The position numbers were made by a program, and so were the translations under genes. Below the pieces are notes generated by a model. That model saw only the letters and a list, made by a program, of their open reading frames with translations. It did not search any database and had not been told where the DNA came from. DNA of 41,259 nucleotides. Source: Planctomycetaceae bacterium. Its GTDB lineage: Bacteria > Planctomycetota > Phycisphaerae > Tepidisphaerales > Tepidisphaeraceae. The stretch covers positions 1 to 41,259 of the forward strand of contig JAIYCY010000011.1 in assembly GCA_027487775.1 (NCBI GenBank). Direction: 5' to 3'. Shown here in pieces: positions 22,032 to 31,001 of this stretch (position 1 is its first letter; each line of letters starts with the position of its first letter).

Positions 22032-23588
22032 ATGATCCGCCCGATGCCCGGATTCTTCGACACCTTTGACGACCTGAAGCGCCCGACAGGACGCACCGAG
22101 GACGACGATCTGCTCACGCCGCAGGCATTGAACAAACTCGTCGAAGCGTCGCTGAAGAAGTCGATGCCCGCTCGATTCGGCGTCCGCGGAGAGATCAGCA
22201 ATTTCTCCCGCCACCGTACAAGCGGGCACCTCTACTTCACGCTCAAGGACGCAAACGCGAGCGTCGATTGCGTGATGTTCGCTCAGCGCGCTTCCACGCT
22301 CCGCTTCGATCCGAACGACGGACAGGATGTCGTCGTCGAAGGCTCGGTGGGCGTCTATGTGCCACGCGGGCGATACCAGATCTACGTCCAGTCGATGCGC
22401 CCGATCGGTGTCGGATCACTCGAAATGCAGAAGCGCCAGATCGAAGAACGCCTGCGGGCCGAAGGTCTGTTCGACACCGAACGAAAACGCTCTCTGCCAC
22501 GCTATCCGAAACGCGTGGCGCTTCTCAGCAGCCCGCAGGCAGCGGGATTTGCCGACATCATGAAAGTCTGGTCGCGCACGCCCATGATCGAAGTGGATGT
22601 CATCGACATCCCCGTCCAAGGCAACGACGCAGCCGCCCGGATCGTCGAACGACTCCACGAATTGTTCTCCCACTGGAACAAGAAAAAACAATCGACCGCC
22701 GACGTCATTGTCCTGGCACGCGGTGGCGGGAGTCTGGAAGATCTCTGGGCGTTTAACGACGAGCAGCTCGCGCGGACGCTCACGCGATCGCCTGTGCCGG
22801 TCGTCACCGGGATCGGACACGAAATCGATGTCAGCATCGCAGACCTCGTCGCCGACCATCACGCCCACACCCCCACCGAGGCCGCCAACGTCGTCGCTCA
22901 GGGATGGCTCAACGCCAGACAGACGCTCGCCCGCATCGAACTCGACATCGGTCGATCGCTTCGCGTCATGCTCGGCGCTGCACGCGGACGCATCGCCCGA
23001 ATCGAACGACACGAAACGCTCCGCCGACCCGAGATGATCTTCAGGCCGCTGCGAATCCGACTCGACGAACTCGATCGCCATCTCGAACAAGCGTGGGCCG
23101 ATCGAATCGAACGTGCATCGTCCCGACTTCGCGACATCGAGCGATCCGTGCTCTGGTCGCGCGCACGACTCGTCCCCGATCGTCGGGCCCGCATCGATCG
23201 AATCGACGCTCAACTCCGCGCACTCGATCCCAGGGGCGTCCTGCGACGAGGCTATTCCATCACCCGACGCAACGACGGATCGATCATCACACGAACCGCT
23301 GACCTGCAAACCGGCCAACCCAACGACGAGTTCCTCCGCACACAACTCATCGACGGAGAAGTCATCTCCCGCCTCGTCGATACGCACGTCAACACACCTC
23401 TCACTTCCACCGACGATTCCACCGTCGATCGCGCGGTCGATCACAAGGTCGATCACAAGGTCGATCACAAGGTCGACAACACTGTTGATACCAAGGTCGA
23501 TCCTCGCGCGGATTCCATCTCCGAAACTCGATCCGATGCTCCCGAAGATTCTCCGATTGATCCCCATCGGCAGGGCCGACTCTTTTGA
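22032..23588 (+). CDS. xseA: Exodeoxyribonuclease VII large subunit
   Basis: This is a 518-aa protein with the N-terminal OB-fold domain (FGVRGEISNFSRHRTSGHLYFTLKD) and the exonuclease domain. The latter shows YPKRVALLSSPQAAGFADI, VIVLARGGGSLEDLWAFNDE, VPVVTGIGHEIDVSIADLVADHHAHTPT and coiled-coil sequence with many Arg residues. The enzyme degrades single-stranded DNA together with XseB; no xseB gene is visible nearby. ATG 22032 or the in-frame ATG at 22044 could be used. The C-terminal tail is unusual: seven consecutive VDxx tetrapeptides from a 12-bp repeat at 23424-23507, then an Asp/Ser/Pro-rich end. The tail is not part of the catalytic domain. Confidence 0.95.
   Translation: MIRPMPGFFDTFDDLKRPTGRTEDDDLLTPQALNKLVEASLKKSMPARFGVRGEISNFSRHRTSGHLYFTLKDANASVDCVMFAQRASTLRFDPNDGQDVVVEGSVGVYVPRGRYQIYVQSMRPIGVGSLEMQKRQIEERLRAEGLFDTERKRSLPRYPKRVALLSSPQAAGFADIMKVWSRTPMIEVDVIDIPVQGNDAAARIVERLHELFSHWNKKKQSTADVIVLARGGGSLEDLWAFNDEQLARTLTRSPVPVVTGIGHEIDVSIADLVADHHAHTPTEAANVVAQGWLNARQTLARIELDIGRSLRVMLGAARGRIARIERHETLRRPEMIFRPLRIRLDELDRHLEQAWADRIERASSRLRDIERSVLWSRARLVPDRRARIDRIDAQLRALDPRGVLRRGYSITRRNDGSIITRTADLQTGQPNDEFLRTQLIDGEVISRLVDTHVNTPLTSTDDSTVDRAVDHKVDHKVDHKVDNTVDTKVDPRADSISETRSDAPEDSPIDPHRQGRLF
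23424..23507 (+). repeat. 12-bp in-frame repeat, seven units, in xseA tail
   Basis: Seven successive 12-base units begin GTCGA or GTTGA. They encode VDRA, VDHK, VDHK, VDHK, VDNT, VDTK and VDPR; the three VDHK units are identical (GTCGATCACAAG). The repeat extends the protein without breaking frame. Confidence 0.95.
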
Positions 23589-23765
23589 GTTTTGCTCGAT
23601 GGATGTCTGCTCGATCGGCGGGTTTCGCTCCCTTTGAAGACGGTCTTTGCGACATGGATTCAAGTTTCGCGCCCCGTGCTTCCGATAAACCGAAGGGCCC
23701 GAGGTACGCCATGCGAGTGCGGAGCGTTCGCCGGCGTGTCTGGATTCGGGCCCGGGAGTTTTGCG

Positions 23766-24152
23766 ATGATTGCCGACACTGCTGCTTTTGCCGATTTGGA
23801 AGACGATCAGACCGACGCACTCACGCTTGAGCGTCGACGCGGAACGCGCGTCCGACTGGTCAGGCCGATCCTCTTGACCGAGGCGACACGCGGGCGAACG
23901 CTCGCGGGCACGACGCGCGACATCAGCCATAGCGGATTGCGGCTTCGCGTACCGGTGCTCCCATTGCGTGCTGGCGATCAGGTCCATGTTGATGTCTCCT
24001 CCATCGCCGGACTCGGGCTTCTGCCTGGGCGTCGACGCACGATGTCCGCCCGTGTCGTCTGGGCACGACGCGAAGCCAAAATGGTCCGACCGATGATGAC
24101 CCTCGGCATCGAGTTCGACAACGATTTCGACGCACAGGTCAATGTCGCCTGA
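23766..24152 (+). CDS. PilZ-domain protein (c-di-GMP-binding candidate)
   Basis: This is a 128-aa protein. The RRRGTRVRL stretch supplies the RxxxR motif, and TRDISHSGLRL supplies the D-x-S-x-x-G motif of PilZ domains. The rest is a beta-barrel-like sequence ending GIEFDNDFDAQ. PilZ domains bind cyclic di-GMP and usually control motility, surface polymers or pili. The ATG at 23766 has GGGAG about 7 bases upstream; longer open frames to the left lack that. No operon partner is obvious. Confidence 0.85.
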   Translation: MIADTAAFADLEDDQTDALTLERRRGTRVRLVRPILLTEATRGRTLAGTTRDISHSGLRLRVPVLPLRAGDQVHVDVSSIAGLGLLPGRRRTMSARVVWARREAKMVRPMMTLGIEFDNDFDAQVNVA

Positions 24153-24299
24153 AGCAAACACGGATGATCGCTCGACCAACCATGCAGATCCGAACGGCTG
24201 CTTGGTGACTCGCTTGCCAGTCTTCATGTGTCCCCCTGCCCTTTGTCCCGCTTCCGATCTTCATTCGCCCCGCCTGCGAGATTCCCTTAAGATGACCGC

Positions 24300-24665
24300 G
24301 TGAGATTCTTACTGCACGCTACCGAACATCCGACGCTGATCGATTCTCTTCAGAAGGCCGGCCATCGTGTCGTCGGGCCCGCCGACATCGGGCTCAGCGA
24401 CGACGCCGACCCGCCCGCCATCATCAAGGCCGCCCACGTCGCGCAACTCGACGTCGTCACCATCGATCGTGACTTCGCCCAATTCGCTCGCACACAACCC
24501 GTCAAACTCGATCGCGCGATGATCTACCTCCAACTCACAGGCGGAGAACTCGAATATGCCGACGCTGTCGAACGACTCTTCTCCCGCTTCAAACGCCTCA
24601 AGCCCGGACACCTCTACACCGTCACCGAAACACAAGTGAAGACACAGCAGATGAAACACGCCTGA
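24300..24665 (+). CDS. DUF5615-like PIN-fold protein, possible nuclease or toxin
   Basis: This is a 121-aa protein starting at GTG 24300. The opening RFLLHATEHPTLIDSLQKAGH, the central DVVTIDRDFAQFA and the later YLQLTGGELEY resemble the DUF5615/Mut7-C PIN-like family. Members are predicted ribonucleases, often toxins beside a DUF433 antitoxin. No such partner gene is seen here, so it is an orphan and the toxin role is unproven. The stop codon lies inside a three-copy 19-bp tandem repeat, so the end of the protein (QQMKHA) may be recently altered. Confidence 0.65.
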   Translation: MRFLLHATEHPTLIDSLQKAGHRVVGPADIGLSDDADPPAIIKAAHVAQLDVVTIDRDFAQFARTQPVKLDRAMIYLQLTGGELEYADAVERLFSRFKRLKPGHLYTVTETQVKTQQMKHA

Positions 24666-24705
24666 GAAGATGAAACACGCCTGAGAAGATCAAACACGCC
24701 TGAGA
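24649..24705 (+). repeat. 19-bp tandem repeat, three copies, spanning a stop codon
   Basis: Units AGATGAAACACGCCTGAGA at 24649 and 24668 are identical, and a third at 24687 has one change. The TGA of the first unit is the stop codon of the DUF5615-like gene. Confidence 0.95.
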
Positions 24706-24726
24706 CATCCCCGATTTCGAACGCCC

Positions 24727-24782
24727 ACAAAGCGACATCCGCAAAGCGACACCCACAAAGCGACATCCACAAAGCGACACCC
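24727..24782 (+). repeat. 14-bp tandem repeat, four copies
   Basis: Units ACAAAGCGACATCC, GCAAAGCGACACCC, ACAAAGCGACATCC and ACAAAGCGACACCC follow one another. They lie just before the ilvB terminator hairpin. Confidence 0.92.
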
Positions 24783-24797
24783 GTCCAGTCAATAAAT

Positions 24798-24826
24798 GAA
24801 GCCCCAACACCATGTGTTGGGGCTTC
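24798..24826 (-). terminator. Terminator hairpin after ilvB, possibly bidirectional
   Basis: GAAGCCCCAACAC and GTGTTGGGGCTTC form a perfect 13-bp stem with a 3-base loop. On the minus strand it is followed by ATTTATT. It lies 63 bases beyond the ilvB stop codon and could also stop plus-strand transcription. Confidence 0.85.
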
Positions 24827-24889
24827 TCATTCAAGTTCCCATCGTTCACGATTCGGCAGTCACGATTCGGCCACCAACGGGCCAAATCC

Positions 24890-26734
24890 TCATGCCATTC
24901 CGCCGACGCTGTCGTCGGTCAGGCCGCAGGCCTGTCGCTCACGATCGATCTTCTCTTGTGTCGCGCTGCGCGACGAACTCTTCTCGCCGACCGTACCCAG
25001 CACCTGCTCGTGCAGGCCCTTGCCGCTGGGAACCATCGGATACACATGCTCGTCAGGCTCGACAAAGAAATCGACCACCACAGGACCGTCGTGGCTGAGC
25101 ATCTGATCCACCGCCTTCGGCACGTCTTCCTTGCGGTCACAGCGAATGCCCTTGATGCCAAACGCCTCCGCCATCGCAGCGAAGTTGGGATTCTTCATCA
25201 CGCTCTGGCTATAGCGCTTTTCATAGAAAAGGTCCTGCCACTGCTTGACCATGCCCTGGAAGTCGTTGTTGATGATCGCGACCTTCACCGGAATGTTGTA
25301 TTCGCGAATCGTCGCAAGCTCATAGCAGGTCATGATGTATGAGGCATCGCCGTCGATATCGATGACCGTCTTGCCGGGCGCGCCGAGCTGTGCGCCCATC
25401 GCGCTCGGCAGACCGTAACCCATTGTGCCGAGCCCGCCTGATGTGATGAACTGACGCGGGAAACGCCATCGATAAAACTGTGCCGCCCACATCTGATGCT
25501 GGCCCACGCCCGTCGTGATGATCGCCTGACCCTTGGTCTGACGATGCATCTCCTCGATCACATATTGCGGCTTGGCAAACTTCGAGTCGTCAAAGTACTT
25601 GAACGGATACTGCTGCTTCCAGCCGTTGAGCGTCTCAAACCACGCCTTACGCGGACGCGATTCAATCAGTTCGCACATCGCCTCAAGGCTAAGCCTTGCA
25701 TCGCCGACGACAGGCACATCCACGTCGACGTTCTTGCCGACTGACGAAGGATCGATGTCGATATGGATGATCTTGGCCTTGGGCGCAAAGCTCGCGAGGT
25801 TGCCGGTCACACGATCGTCGAAACGGGCACCGACTGCGATCAGGCAGTCACATTCCTGAACCGCATAGTTCGCGTAGGCGCTGCCGTGCATGCCGAGCAT
25901 GTGCAAACTTCGCGGGTCGTGTTCGTCGAACGCGCCCATGCCCAGCAGCGTCGTCGTGCACGGGATGTTCCCACGCTCGGCGAGCTTGCGGACGGCTTCG
26001 TGCGCGTTGCTGATGATCGCGCCGCCACCCACATACAAAAGCGGGCGATCCGAGCGATTGATCAGCTCGGCGGCCTCGGTCACTTGCTTGGCGCTTCCCC
26101 CGGTCAGGCCCGCCTTCTTACGCTTCATGATGTGCTCGCGCGGCGTGTCGTCCACTTCATCAGGACAGATCGCCGTCGTCACGTCCTTGGGCAAATCGAT
26201 CAAGACCGGCCCGGGACGCCCACTCGTCGCCACCAGAAACGCTTCGTTGACCACACGCGGAAGTTCACGCACGTCTTTGATCAGATAATTCCACTTCGTG
26301 CACGGACGCGTGATGCCGGTGACGTCCGCTTCCTGGAACGCGTCGTTCCCGATCACCTTGGTCGCAACCTGACCCGAGAAGACGATCATCGGAACCGAAT
26401 CCAGCGCCGCCGTCGCGAGCGGTGTCACGGTGTTGGTCGCGCCAGGCCCGCTGGTCACGATGCAAACGCCAGGCTTGCCCGTCGCGCGGGCATAACCGTC
26501 GGCGCAATGCCCCGACGCCTGCTCGTGACGATTCAAAATGAACTTCGCCGGCGTCTTGTAAAGCTGGTCGAACACCGGAAGGATCGCACCGCCCGGATAG
26601 CCGAACATCACTTCGACCTGATGCGGACCGATGAGCATTTCATGGAGAATCTGCGCTCCGCTTTTGCCCTTAAAGCGAGGCTTGGCATCGCCGGATGGTC
26701 GGCGGGTCGAAGTCGGTTGATTGAGGATGGTCAT
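24890..26734 (-). CDS. ilvB: Acetolactate synthase large subunit
   Basis: This is a 614-aa thiamine-diphosphate enzyme of branched-chain amino acid synthesis. It joins two pyruvates, or pyruvate and 2-oxobutyrate. Visible are VEVMFGYPGGAILPVFD, the catalytic Glu in ILNRHEQASGHCADGYARATG (about residue 72), VTSGPGATNTVT, FAD-domain sequence (VGARFDDRVTGN) and the ThDP motif GDASYIMTCYELATIREYN ending near NNDFQGMVKQW. Length and order are normal for the family. No ilvN regulatory-subunit gene is adjacent in the window. No clear ribosome-binding site precedes the ATG at 26734. It is monocistronic on the minus strand with a strong terminator. Confidence 0.96.
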   Translation of the reverse strand: MTILNQPTSTRRPSGDAKPRFKGKSGAQILHEMLIGPHQVEVMFGYPGGAILPVFDQLYKTPAKFILNRHEQASGHCADGYARATGKPGVCIVTSGPGATNTVTPLATAALDSVPMIVFSGQVATKVIGNDAFQEADVTGITRPCTKWNYLIKDVRELPRVVNEAFLVATSGRPGPVLIDLPKDVTTAICPDEVDDTPREHIMKRKKAGLTGGSAKQVTEAAELINRSDRPLLYVGGGAIISNAHEAVRKLAERGNIPCTTTLLGMGAFDEHDPRSLHMLGMHGSAYANYAVQECDCLIAVGARFDDRVTGNLASFAPKAKIIHIDIDPSSVGKNVDVDVPVVGDARLSLEAMCELIESRPRKAWFETLNGWKQQYPFKYFDDSKFAKPQYVIEEMHRQTKGQAIITTGVGQHQMWAAQFYRWRFPRQFITSGGLGTMGYGLPSAMGAQLGAPGKTVIDIDGDASYIMTCYELATIREYNIPVKVAIINNDFQGMVKQWQDLFYEKRYSQSVMKNPNFAAMAEAFGIKGIRCDRKEDVPKAVDQMLSHDGPVVVDFFVEPDEHVYPMVPSGKGLHEQVLGTVGEKSSSRSATQEKIDRERQACGLTDDSVGGMA

Positions 26735-27234
26735 GACGGAAACAACTTTCTACCTCGGACTCGCTACGAAGACACAACGTCCCTCGCAGCGAACACGAAG
26801 TGGGTAAAACGTGACATCAGATTGGATCATGTTAACAATTTGCGCCCTCGGCGAAACCACATCGCCTCGCAGCTGATCTGCGAGACGCGCGTTCAATCGA
26901 TTTTGAGGGCCGGCCGGGGTGGTGGCCGTTTCGAACATGTCGGGCAAGGCCGACAGACGCCGCTCGCGGGTGGGCGAACCTTTCGGGCACCGCCACCTGA
27001 TTACATCGATGAAACCGATGCCCAAGTGACGTTTAGGCAGGGAGACTAGTGCCCGCGTCAGAACCACAGCCTATCGCATCCATCCCCAGATTGGCAAGCC
27101 CCTTTCCTGACTCTGCCCTCTTTCAATCCGTCCCGAAACAAACACGAATCGTCTTCCCCATCCCATCACCACCCATCCCATGCCAAAAGCCCGGCGATCG
27201 ATCTCGACAGGCAAACCGCGCACGAAACACCTCC

Positions 27235-27296
27235 TATAAACACCCCCGCGCTGCGCGCCTGCGTCCCCATTCGCGCAGCGCAAGACCCGATTTTCA
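27235..27296 (-). repeat. Intergenic stem-loop repeat, copy B (inverted)
   Basis: On the minus strand, GCGCTGCGC (27281-27273) and GCGCAGCGC (27256-27248) enclose a 16-base loop with GGACGCA at the same offset as in the copy at 3893-3954. The flanks GAAAATCGGGTCTT and GGGGGTGTTTATAG also match copy A. A GGAGG lies directly after the TATA on this strand. Confidence 0.6.
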
Positions 27297-27487
27297 CCAT
27301 TTTTCCCCGAATCACGCCCGGTTCGGGTCCAATCCGATGCGGCATCGGTCGAAATCAGGCAATTTCCGGATCGCTCGGCGCCGCTTTTCGGCCACTCAAA
27401 CACGCATTCGATGCGCCCGCGCACACTCCGATTCCGCCTATGCGTATCCACTCCCGGAACGGTCGAACACGACCGGTACTTCCGTCG

Positions 27488-27541
27488 GTCGAACTACATC
27501 ATCAGGTCGAACCACATCATCAGGTCAGACCCCAGCATCAA
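27488..27541 (+). repeat. 18-bp tandem repeat, three copies
   Basis: Units GGTCGAACTACATCATCA, GGTCGAACCACATCATCA and a more diverged GGTCAGACCCCAGCATCA stand in tandem in a non-coding stretch. Confidence 0.9.
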
Positions 27542-27701
27542 TCACCCACCGAAATCCGATCGGGTCGGCCCATCCTGTCCGCGGCCATCCAGTCGCGACG
27601 GACCGGCGATTCGTACACAGAATCGGCCTGCAATCCGATTTTTTGCTTGATCTGGCGAGGAATTGGGATAGTCTTATAGAACTAACCTCGGAGGGTATTC
27701 T

Positions 27702-29873
27702 ATGCGTACAGCGGTGATTGTGAAGGCGGCCTCGTTGGCTGCGGCGGCGGTTCTTGTATCGGCTTCGGTTTCCAACGCCCAGCAGCTCCGGCTTGCGAAG
27801 GCAGCGGAAATCAACCTTGGAACTTTCTTCGTCGGCGGGGCAACCCCCGGTCTCAACGGGTCCAACCCCAGCGCCGTCGCCTTTGACGGAAACAGCGCCT
27901 ACATCAGCGGCTTCAACAGCTCGGCCGGTGCGAACAGCGTCGGCGTCGTCAAAATCGCCAACCTCCTCGGCGGATCCGCAACCGTCACAGAACTCGCGGG
28001 CACTCGATTCACCTCCAACGCCAACGTCGGCATCCAAGGTCTCGTCGCCGATGCCAACGGCCTCTACATGACCCATGACAGCGGCGTCGCGGGCGGCGGA
28101 TTCATTCGCAAGTTCGACCTCAACGGAAATCAACTCTGGAACGTACCCTCCAGCAACGTCTCCGGCAGCTACCGACCCAGCGCCGTCGACATCGATCCGC
28201 TCGGAGACAACGGCAACCCCATGATCGGCACGCTCGGCATCAGCTCAGGACGTCGCGTCGGCATTCGCATGTCCGACGGCTCCATCGTCTATGATGCAAG
28301 CGCCGGCGCCATCATCTCCACGCCAACCACCGGCTTCACCCATCGCGGCATCGCCTTCGACTCGGATGGCAACGTCGCAAGCCTCGCACAGCTCGGTGTC
28401 GACAGCGCCACCCGCAACACCGTCGGCGGAACCGATTTCAACAAATGGGACAACCTCATCGCCGCTGGAACCAAGACGAGCAACCTCAACCCGATCCAGG
28501 ACGTCGCGTTCATCCCAGGACTCACCGCCGGCGATGACCTCATGCTCCTCTCCGTTCGACCCGATGGACCCGCAGATCAACCCTTCACCTTCACAGACTC
28601 CACCGCCATCGCCCAGTCCGGCCTCGACAGCCGCCACGTCCTGATCCGTCAACGTAACGGCAGCACCGGCGCACTCACTCAGCTCTCCCTCACCGGCGCC
28701 GAAGACGGCGGAACAGCTTACACCAGCAACCTCAAAGGACTCGCCACAGGACTCGACGCCAGCGGCGCTCCAGTCCTGCTCGTCGTCAGCTTCGCCGAAA
28801 AACGACTCGACCTCTACCGCGTCGAATCCGAATGGAACGTCGCCGCCGGCTCATGGAGCGGCACCGGTAGCTGGCTCGGCCCCGTCGCCGACGGTGCCAC
28901 CGCGTCGGCTCGACTCGGCAACCTCCCAGGCGGACCCGCGACCGTCGACCTCGATTCCACGCGCACCCTCCGCAAACTCACCATCGACAGCTCCAACAGC
29001 TACACCGTCAACGGCGCCGGCAGCCTCAACCTCTCAGGCTTCACCGACGGCGCCACCGTCGTCACGCCCGGACTCATCGAAGTCGTCTCCGGAAGCCACA
29101 CCGTCAACGTCCCGATCAACCTCCAGGTCAACAGCCGAATCGTCGTCAACGCCGGCGCAACGCTCACCCACACCGAACAACTCGGCGCATCGGGCCGCGG
29201 TCTCACCAAACGCGGTGACGGAACGCTCGTGCTCAAAAATCTCCGCGCCTCCGCCGTCAACCTCGAAGGCGGCGAAACACGCATCGCGCCCAACGGCACC
29301 GATGCAGGCGTCTCACGCGTCGGCGGAATCAACCTCGTCGGCGGAACGCTCAACCTCACCAACAACGCCCTCATCGTCGACTACGCCACCACCTCGCCCA
29401 TCGCCACCCTGCGCGATGCCTTCCTCGTCAACAACACGCTCACCAGCTCGCTCCTGAATTCCAACACCAGCATCGGCATCGTCGAAGCATCCGATCTGGC
29501 CGTCACCACCTTCGGCGGATTCACCGTCGACGCGACCGCGGTCATCGCCAAGTACACCCTCAAGGGTGACTCCGACCTCAGCGGAAGCGTCGACTTCGTC
29601 GATCTCGTCGCCATGGCACGTAACTACAGCGCCGCCAGTGGCGCGGGCTGGCACCAGGGCGACACCGACTACAACGGCACGGTCGATTTCGTCGATCTCG
29701 TCGCACTGGCTCGAAACTACAACAGCTCGATCCTGCCCTCAGGCGAGATCAGCCTCGGCGACTCCAGCACCTTCGCCGCCGACTGGGCACTGGCGCAGTC
29801 GATGGTCCCCGAGCCCGCAACACTCAGCCTCCTCGCCGCCGGCTCTCTCCTTCTCGGTCGCCGTCGTCGATGA
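27702..29873 (+). CDS. Secreted PEP-CTERM protein with dockerin-like repeats
   Basis: This is a 723-aa protein with signal peptide (VKAASLAAAAVLVSASVSNAQQ). A repetitive beta-rich body (residues about 30-380) may be a propeller-like fold. A Gly/Asn/Val-rich section (about 380-590) shows repeated TLRKLTIDSSNSYTVNGAGS-type strands like autotransporter-associated repeats. Two dockerin-like units follow (GDSDLSGSVDFVDLVAMARN and GDTDYNGTVDFVDLVALARN), and the C-terminal signal is MVPEPATLSLLAAGSLLLGRRRR. GGAGGG stands 6 bases before the ATG. The tail predicts sorting to the cell surface or matrix. No enzymatic motif is seen. It shares the C-terminal layout of the protein at 6271-9267, and a strong hairpin follows it. 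Confidence 0.88.
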   Translation: MRTAVIVKAASLAAAAVLVSASVSNAQQLRLAKAAEINLGTFFVGGATPGLNGSNPSAVAFDGNSAYISGFNSSAGANSVGVVKIANLLGGSATVTELAGTRFTSNANVGIQGLVADANGLYMTHDSGVAGGGFIRKFDLNGNQLWNVPSSNVSGSYRPSAVDIDPLGDNGNPMIGTLGISSGRRVGIRMSDGSIVYDASAGAIISTPTTGFTHRGIAFDSDGNVASLAQLGVDSATRNTVGGTDFNKWDNLIAAGTKTSNLNPIQDVAFIPGLTAGDDLMLLSVRPDGPADQPFTFTDSTAIAQSGLDSRHVLIRQRNGSTGALTQLSLTGAEDGGTAYTSNLKGLATGLDASGAPVLLVVSFAEKRLDLYRVESEWNVAAGSWSGTGSWLGPVADGATASARLGNLPGGPATVDLDSTRTLRKLTIDSSNSYTVNGAGSLNLSGFTDGATVVTPGLIEVVSGSHTVNVPINLQVNSRIVVNAGATLTHTEQLGASGRGLTKRGDGTLVLKNLRASAVNLEGGETRIAPNGTDAGVSRVGGINLVGGTLNLTNNALIVDYATTSPIATLRDAFLVNNTLTSSLLNSNTSIGIVEASDLAVTTFGGFTVDATAVIAKYTLKGDSDLSGSVDFVDLVAMARNYSAASGAGWHQGDTDYNGTVDFVDLVALARNYNSSILPSGEISLGDSSTFAADWALAQSMVPEPATLSLLAAGSLLLGRRRR

Positions 29874-29920
29874 GTCCTGACTTCGGTGTTCTATCAACAC
29901 CCATTTATTTTGGAGATTCA

Positions 29921-29960
29921 CCGACGAGCGATGGACCTACCCGGGTTCATCGCTCGTCGG
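29921..29960 (+). terminator. Strong hairpin after the PEP-CTERM gene
   Basis: CCGACGAGCGATGGACC pairs with GGTTCATCGCTCGTCGG, 17 bases per arm with one mismatch, around the loop TACCCG. It starts 47 bases past the stop codon. The following T-run is poor (CTTGACC), so it may act as a transcript-stabilising hairpin as well. Confidence 0.65.
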
Positions 29961-30081
29961 CTTGACCAACCACTTCAGACTCCGAATCCATCGCATCCGT
30001 CGCTGTCCAGACACCTTACCCGGTTTGACAGTTGAGGCTGAATCCGTAGTCTTTCGGGGCTTGCAAGACAGGAGCAATGGC

Positions 30082-30288
30082 ATGTCGGTTCTCGAAGATT
30101 ACGAAGAGTTGAAGCGATTGGTGATCGAGGCGGACGACGACGTCCGCAAGGCGGCAGGCGGCAACAAGGCCGCCGGCACCCGAGCGCGAAAGAAGATGCA
30201 GGAAGTGAAGGCCGCCGCGCAGGGGGTTCGAATCAAGCTGCTCGAAGGTCGCCAAGACACCGACGGCACCGAACCCGCAGGCGAATAA
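30082..30288 (+). CDS. Histone H1-like (Hc1-type) small DNA-binding protein
   Basis: This is a 68-aa basic, helical protein. LEDYEELKRLVIEADDDV leads into GGNKAAGTRARKKMQEVKAAA, which resembles the GNKAA-x-R-x-R core of chlamydial Hc1 and of histone-H1-like proteins in other bacteria. These bind DNA and help compact the nucleoid. AGGAG at 30070-30074 is correctly spaced before the ATG at 30082, which makes longer in-frame starts unlikely. The Lys-rich C-terminal tail of Hc1 is missing; the end here is acidic. It stands alone between a terminator and the fabZ-like gene. Confidence 0.75.
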   Translation: MSVLEDYEELKRLVIEADDDVRKAAGGNKAAGTRARKKMQEVKAAAQGVRIKLLEGRQDTDGTEPAGE

Positions 30289-30478
30289 CCACGCCGGCGA
30301 TCAGACTCGCTTGCACATGATCGCGATCGCCGCAAAACACCGGCGGATCAACGTCATCATGGACGCGCGCCCGAGCGATCGCCTTGCTTTCAGTCGTGCG
30401 CTGTTCCATAACAATCATCTACCTACCTCGCTACCTACCTCGGGCCGAATCCGCAACCTGTGCTCGTCTGGATCAATT

Positions 30479-30946
30479 ATGCCTCCCCAGTCCGTCTTGA
30501 ATCTTCAGAACGTCGACCTTGATCGTGTGTTGTTTGACCGGGCGGAAATCGAGCGGGTCAATCCGCAGCGCGGCGACATGCTGCATCTCGACGGCGTGGT
30601 GCACATGGGCCCGGAAGGGATCATCGGCTTTAAGGACGTGCGGGACGACGAGTTCTGGGTGCCGGGACACATCCCAGGCAGGCCCCTGCTGCCCGGCGTG
30701 ATCATGATCGAGGCCGCAGCGCAATGCGCGAGCTTCTTCACCCGCAAACAGCTCGGCTGGCAAGGTTTCATCGGCTTCGGCGGGGTCGAAGGCGTGAAGT
30801 TCCGTCAACCCGTCTCGCCCGGCGTGCGCATGATCCTCGTCCTGGCCAAGAAGTGGGACCGCCATCGACGCGTCTGTTGCGCCGCTCAGGGCTGGGTCAA
30901 GGGCAACCTCGCCTTCGAAGGCGACATCATTGGAACCGTCGTCTGA
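30479..30946 (+). CDS. FabZ/FabA-like 3-hydroxyacyl-ACP dehydratase
   Basis: This is a 155-aa hotdog-fold protein. The active-site segment GHIPGRPLLPGVIMIEAAAQ carries the catalytic His and Glu in the FabZ arrangement. The following FIGFGGVEGVKFRQPVSPG also matches the family. FabZ dehydrates 3-hydroxyacyl-ACP in fatty-acid synthesis and is frequently linked with lipid A genes. Here lpxB is convergent next door. The ATG at 30479 is chosen because conserved sequence starts soon after it; a longer in-frame start at 30311 would add 56 unrelated residues. The N-terminal 20 residues are longer than in E. coli FabZ. It may be a paralogue with a narrower substrate. Confidence 0.85.
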   Translation: MPPQSVLNLQNVDLDRVLFDRAEIERVNPQRGDMLHLDGVVHMGPEGIIGFKDVRDDEFWVPGHIPGRPLLPGVIMIEAAAQCASFFTRKQLGWQGFIGFGGVEGVKFRQPVSPGVRMILVLAKKWDRHRRVCCAAQGWVKGNLAFEGDIIGTVV

Positions 30947-30964
30947 CAGACGCATCGGTCTGTC
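30945..30964 (+). terminator. Short hairpin at the fabZ-like stop
   Basis: GACAGAC pairs with GTCTGTC around GCATCG and is followed by TTATT on the plus strand. It begins at the stop codon and could be a weak terminator between the convergent fabZ-like and lpxB genes. Confidence 0.45.
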
Positions 30965-31001
30965 TTATTGGTCTGCTCGCTGCAACATGCGCTCCAGCGC
31001 A

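Larger units (their letters stand above)
26735..27701. other. Long intergenic region between ilvB and the PEP-CTERM gene
   Basis: No gene is supported in this stretch of nearly 970 bases. It contains the leader of ilvB (minus strand), the second copy of the stem-loop repeat at 27235-27296, and a three-copy 18-bp repeat at 27488-27541. Its right end is the upstream region of the plus-strand gene, with GGAGGG at 27690-27695. Open frames here have no family resemblance. Confidence 0.6.

Noticed and set aside
22416..24227. Minus-strand open frame of 603 codons opposite xseA and the PilZ gene
   Set aside because: It covers two unrelated real genes on the other strand, including the VDxx repeat. 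Composition is antisense-like.
24649..24782. CRISPR array
   Set aside because: The repeats are directly adjacent 14- and 19-bp units without unique spacers, and no cas gene is present.
25763..27049. Plus-strand open frame of over 400 codons opposite ilvB and its leader
   Set aside because: Arg/His-rich shadow of a highly conserved gene; no start signal or recognisable product.
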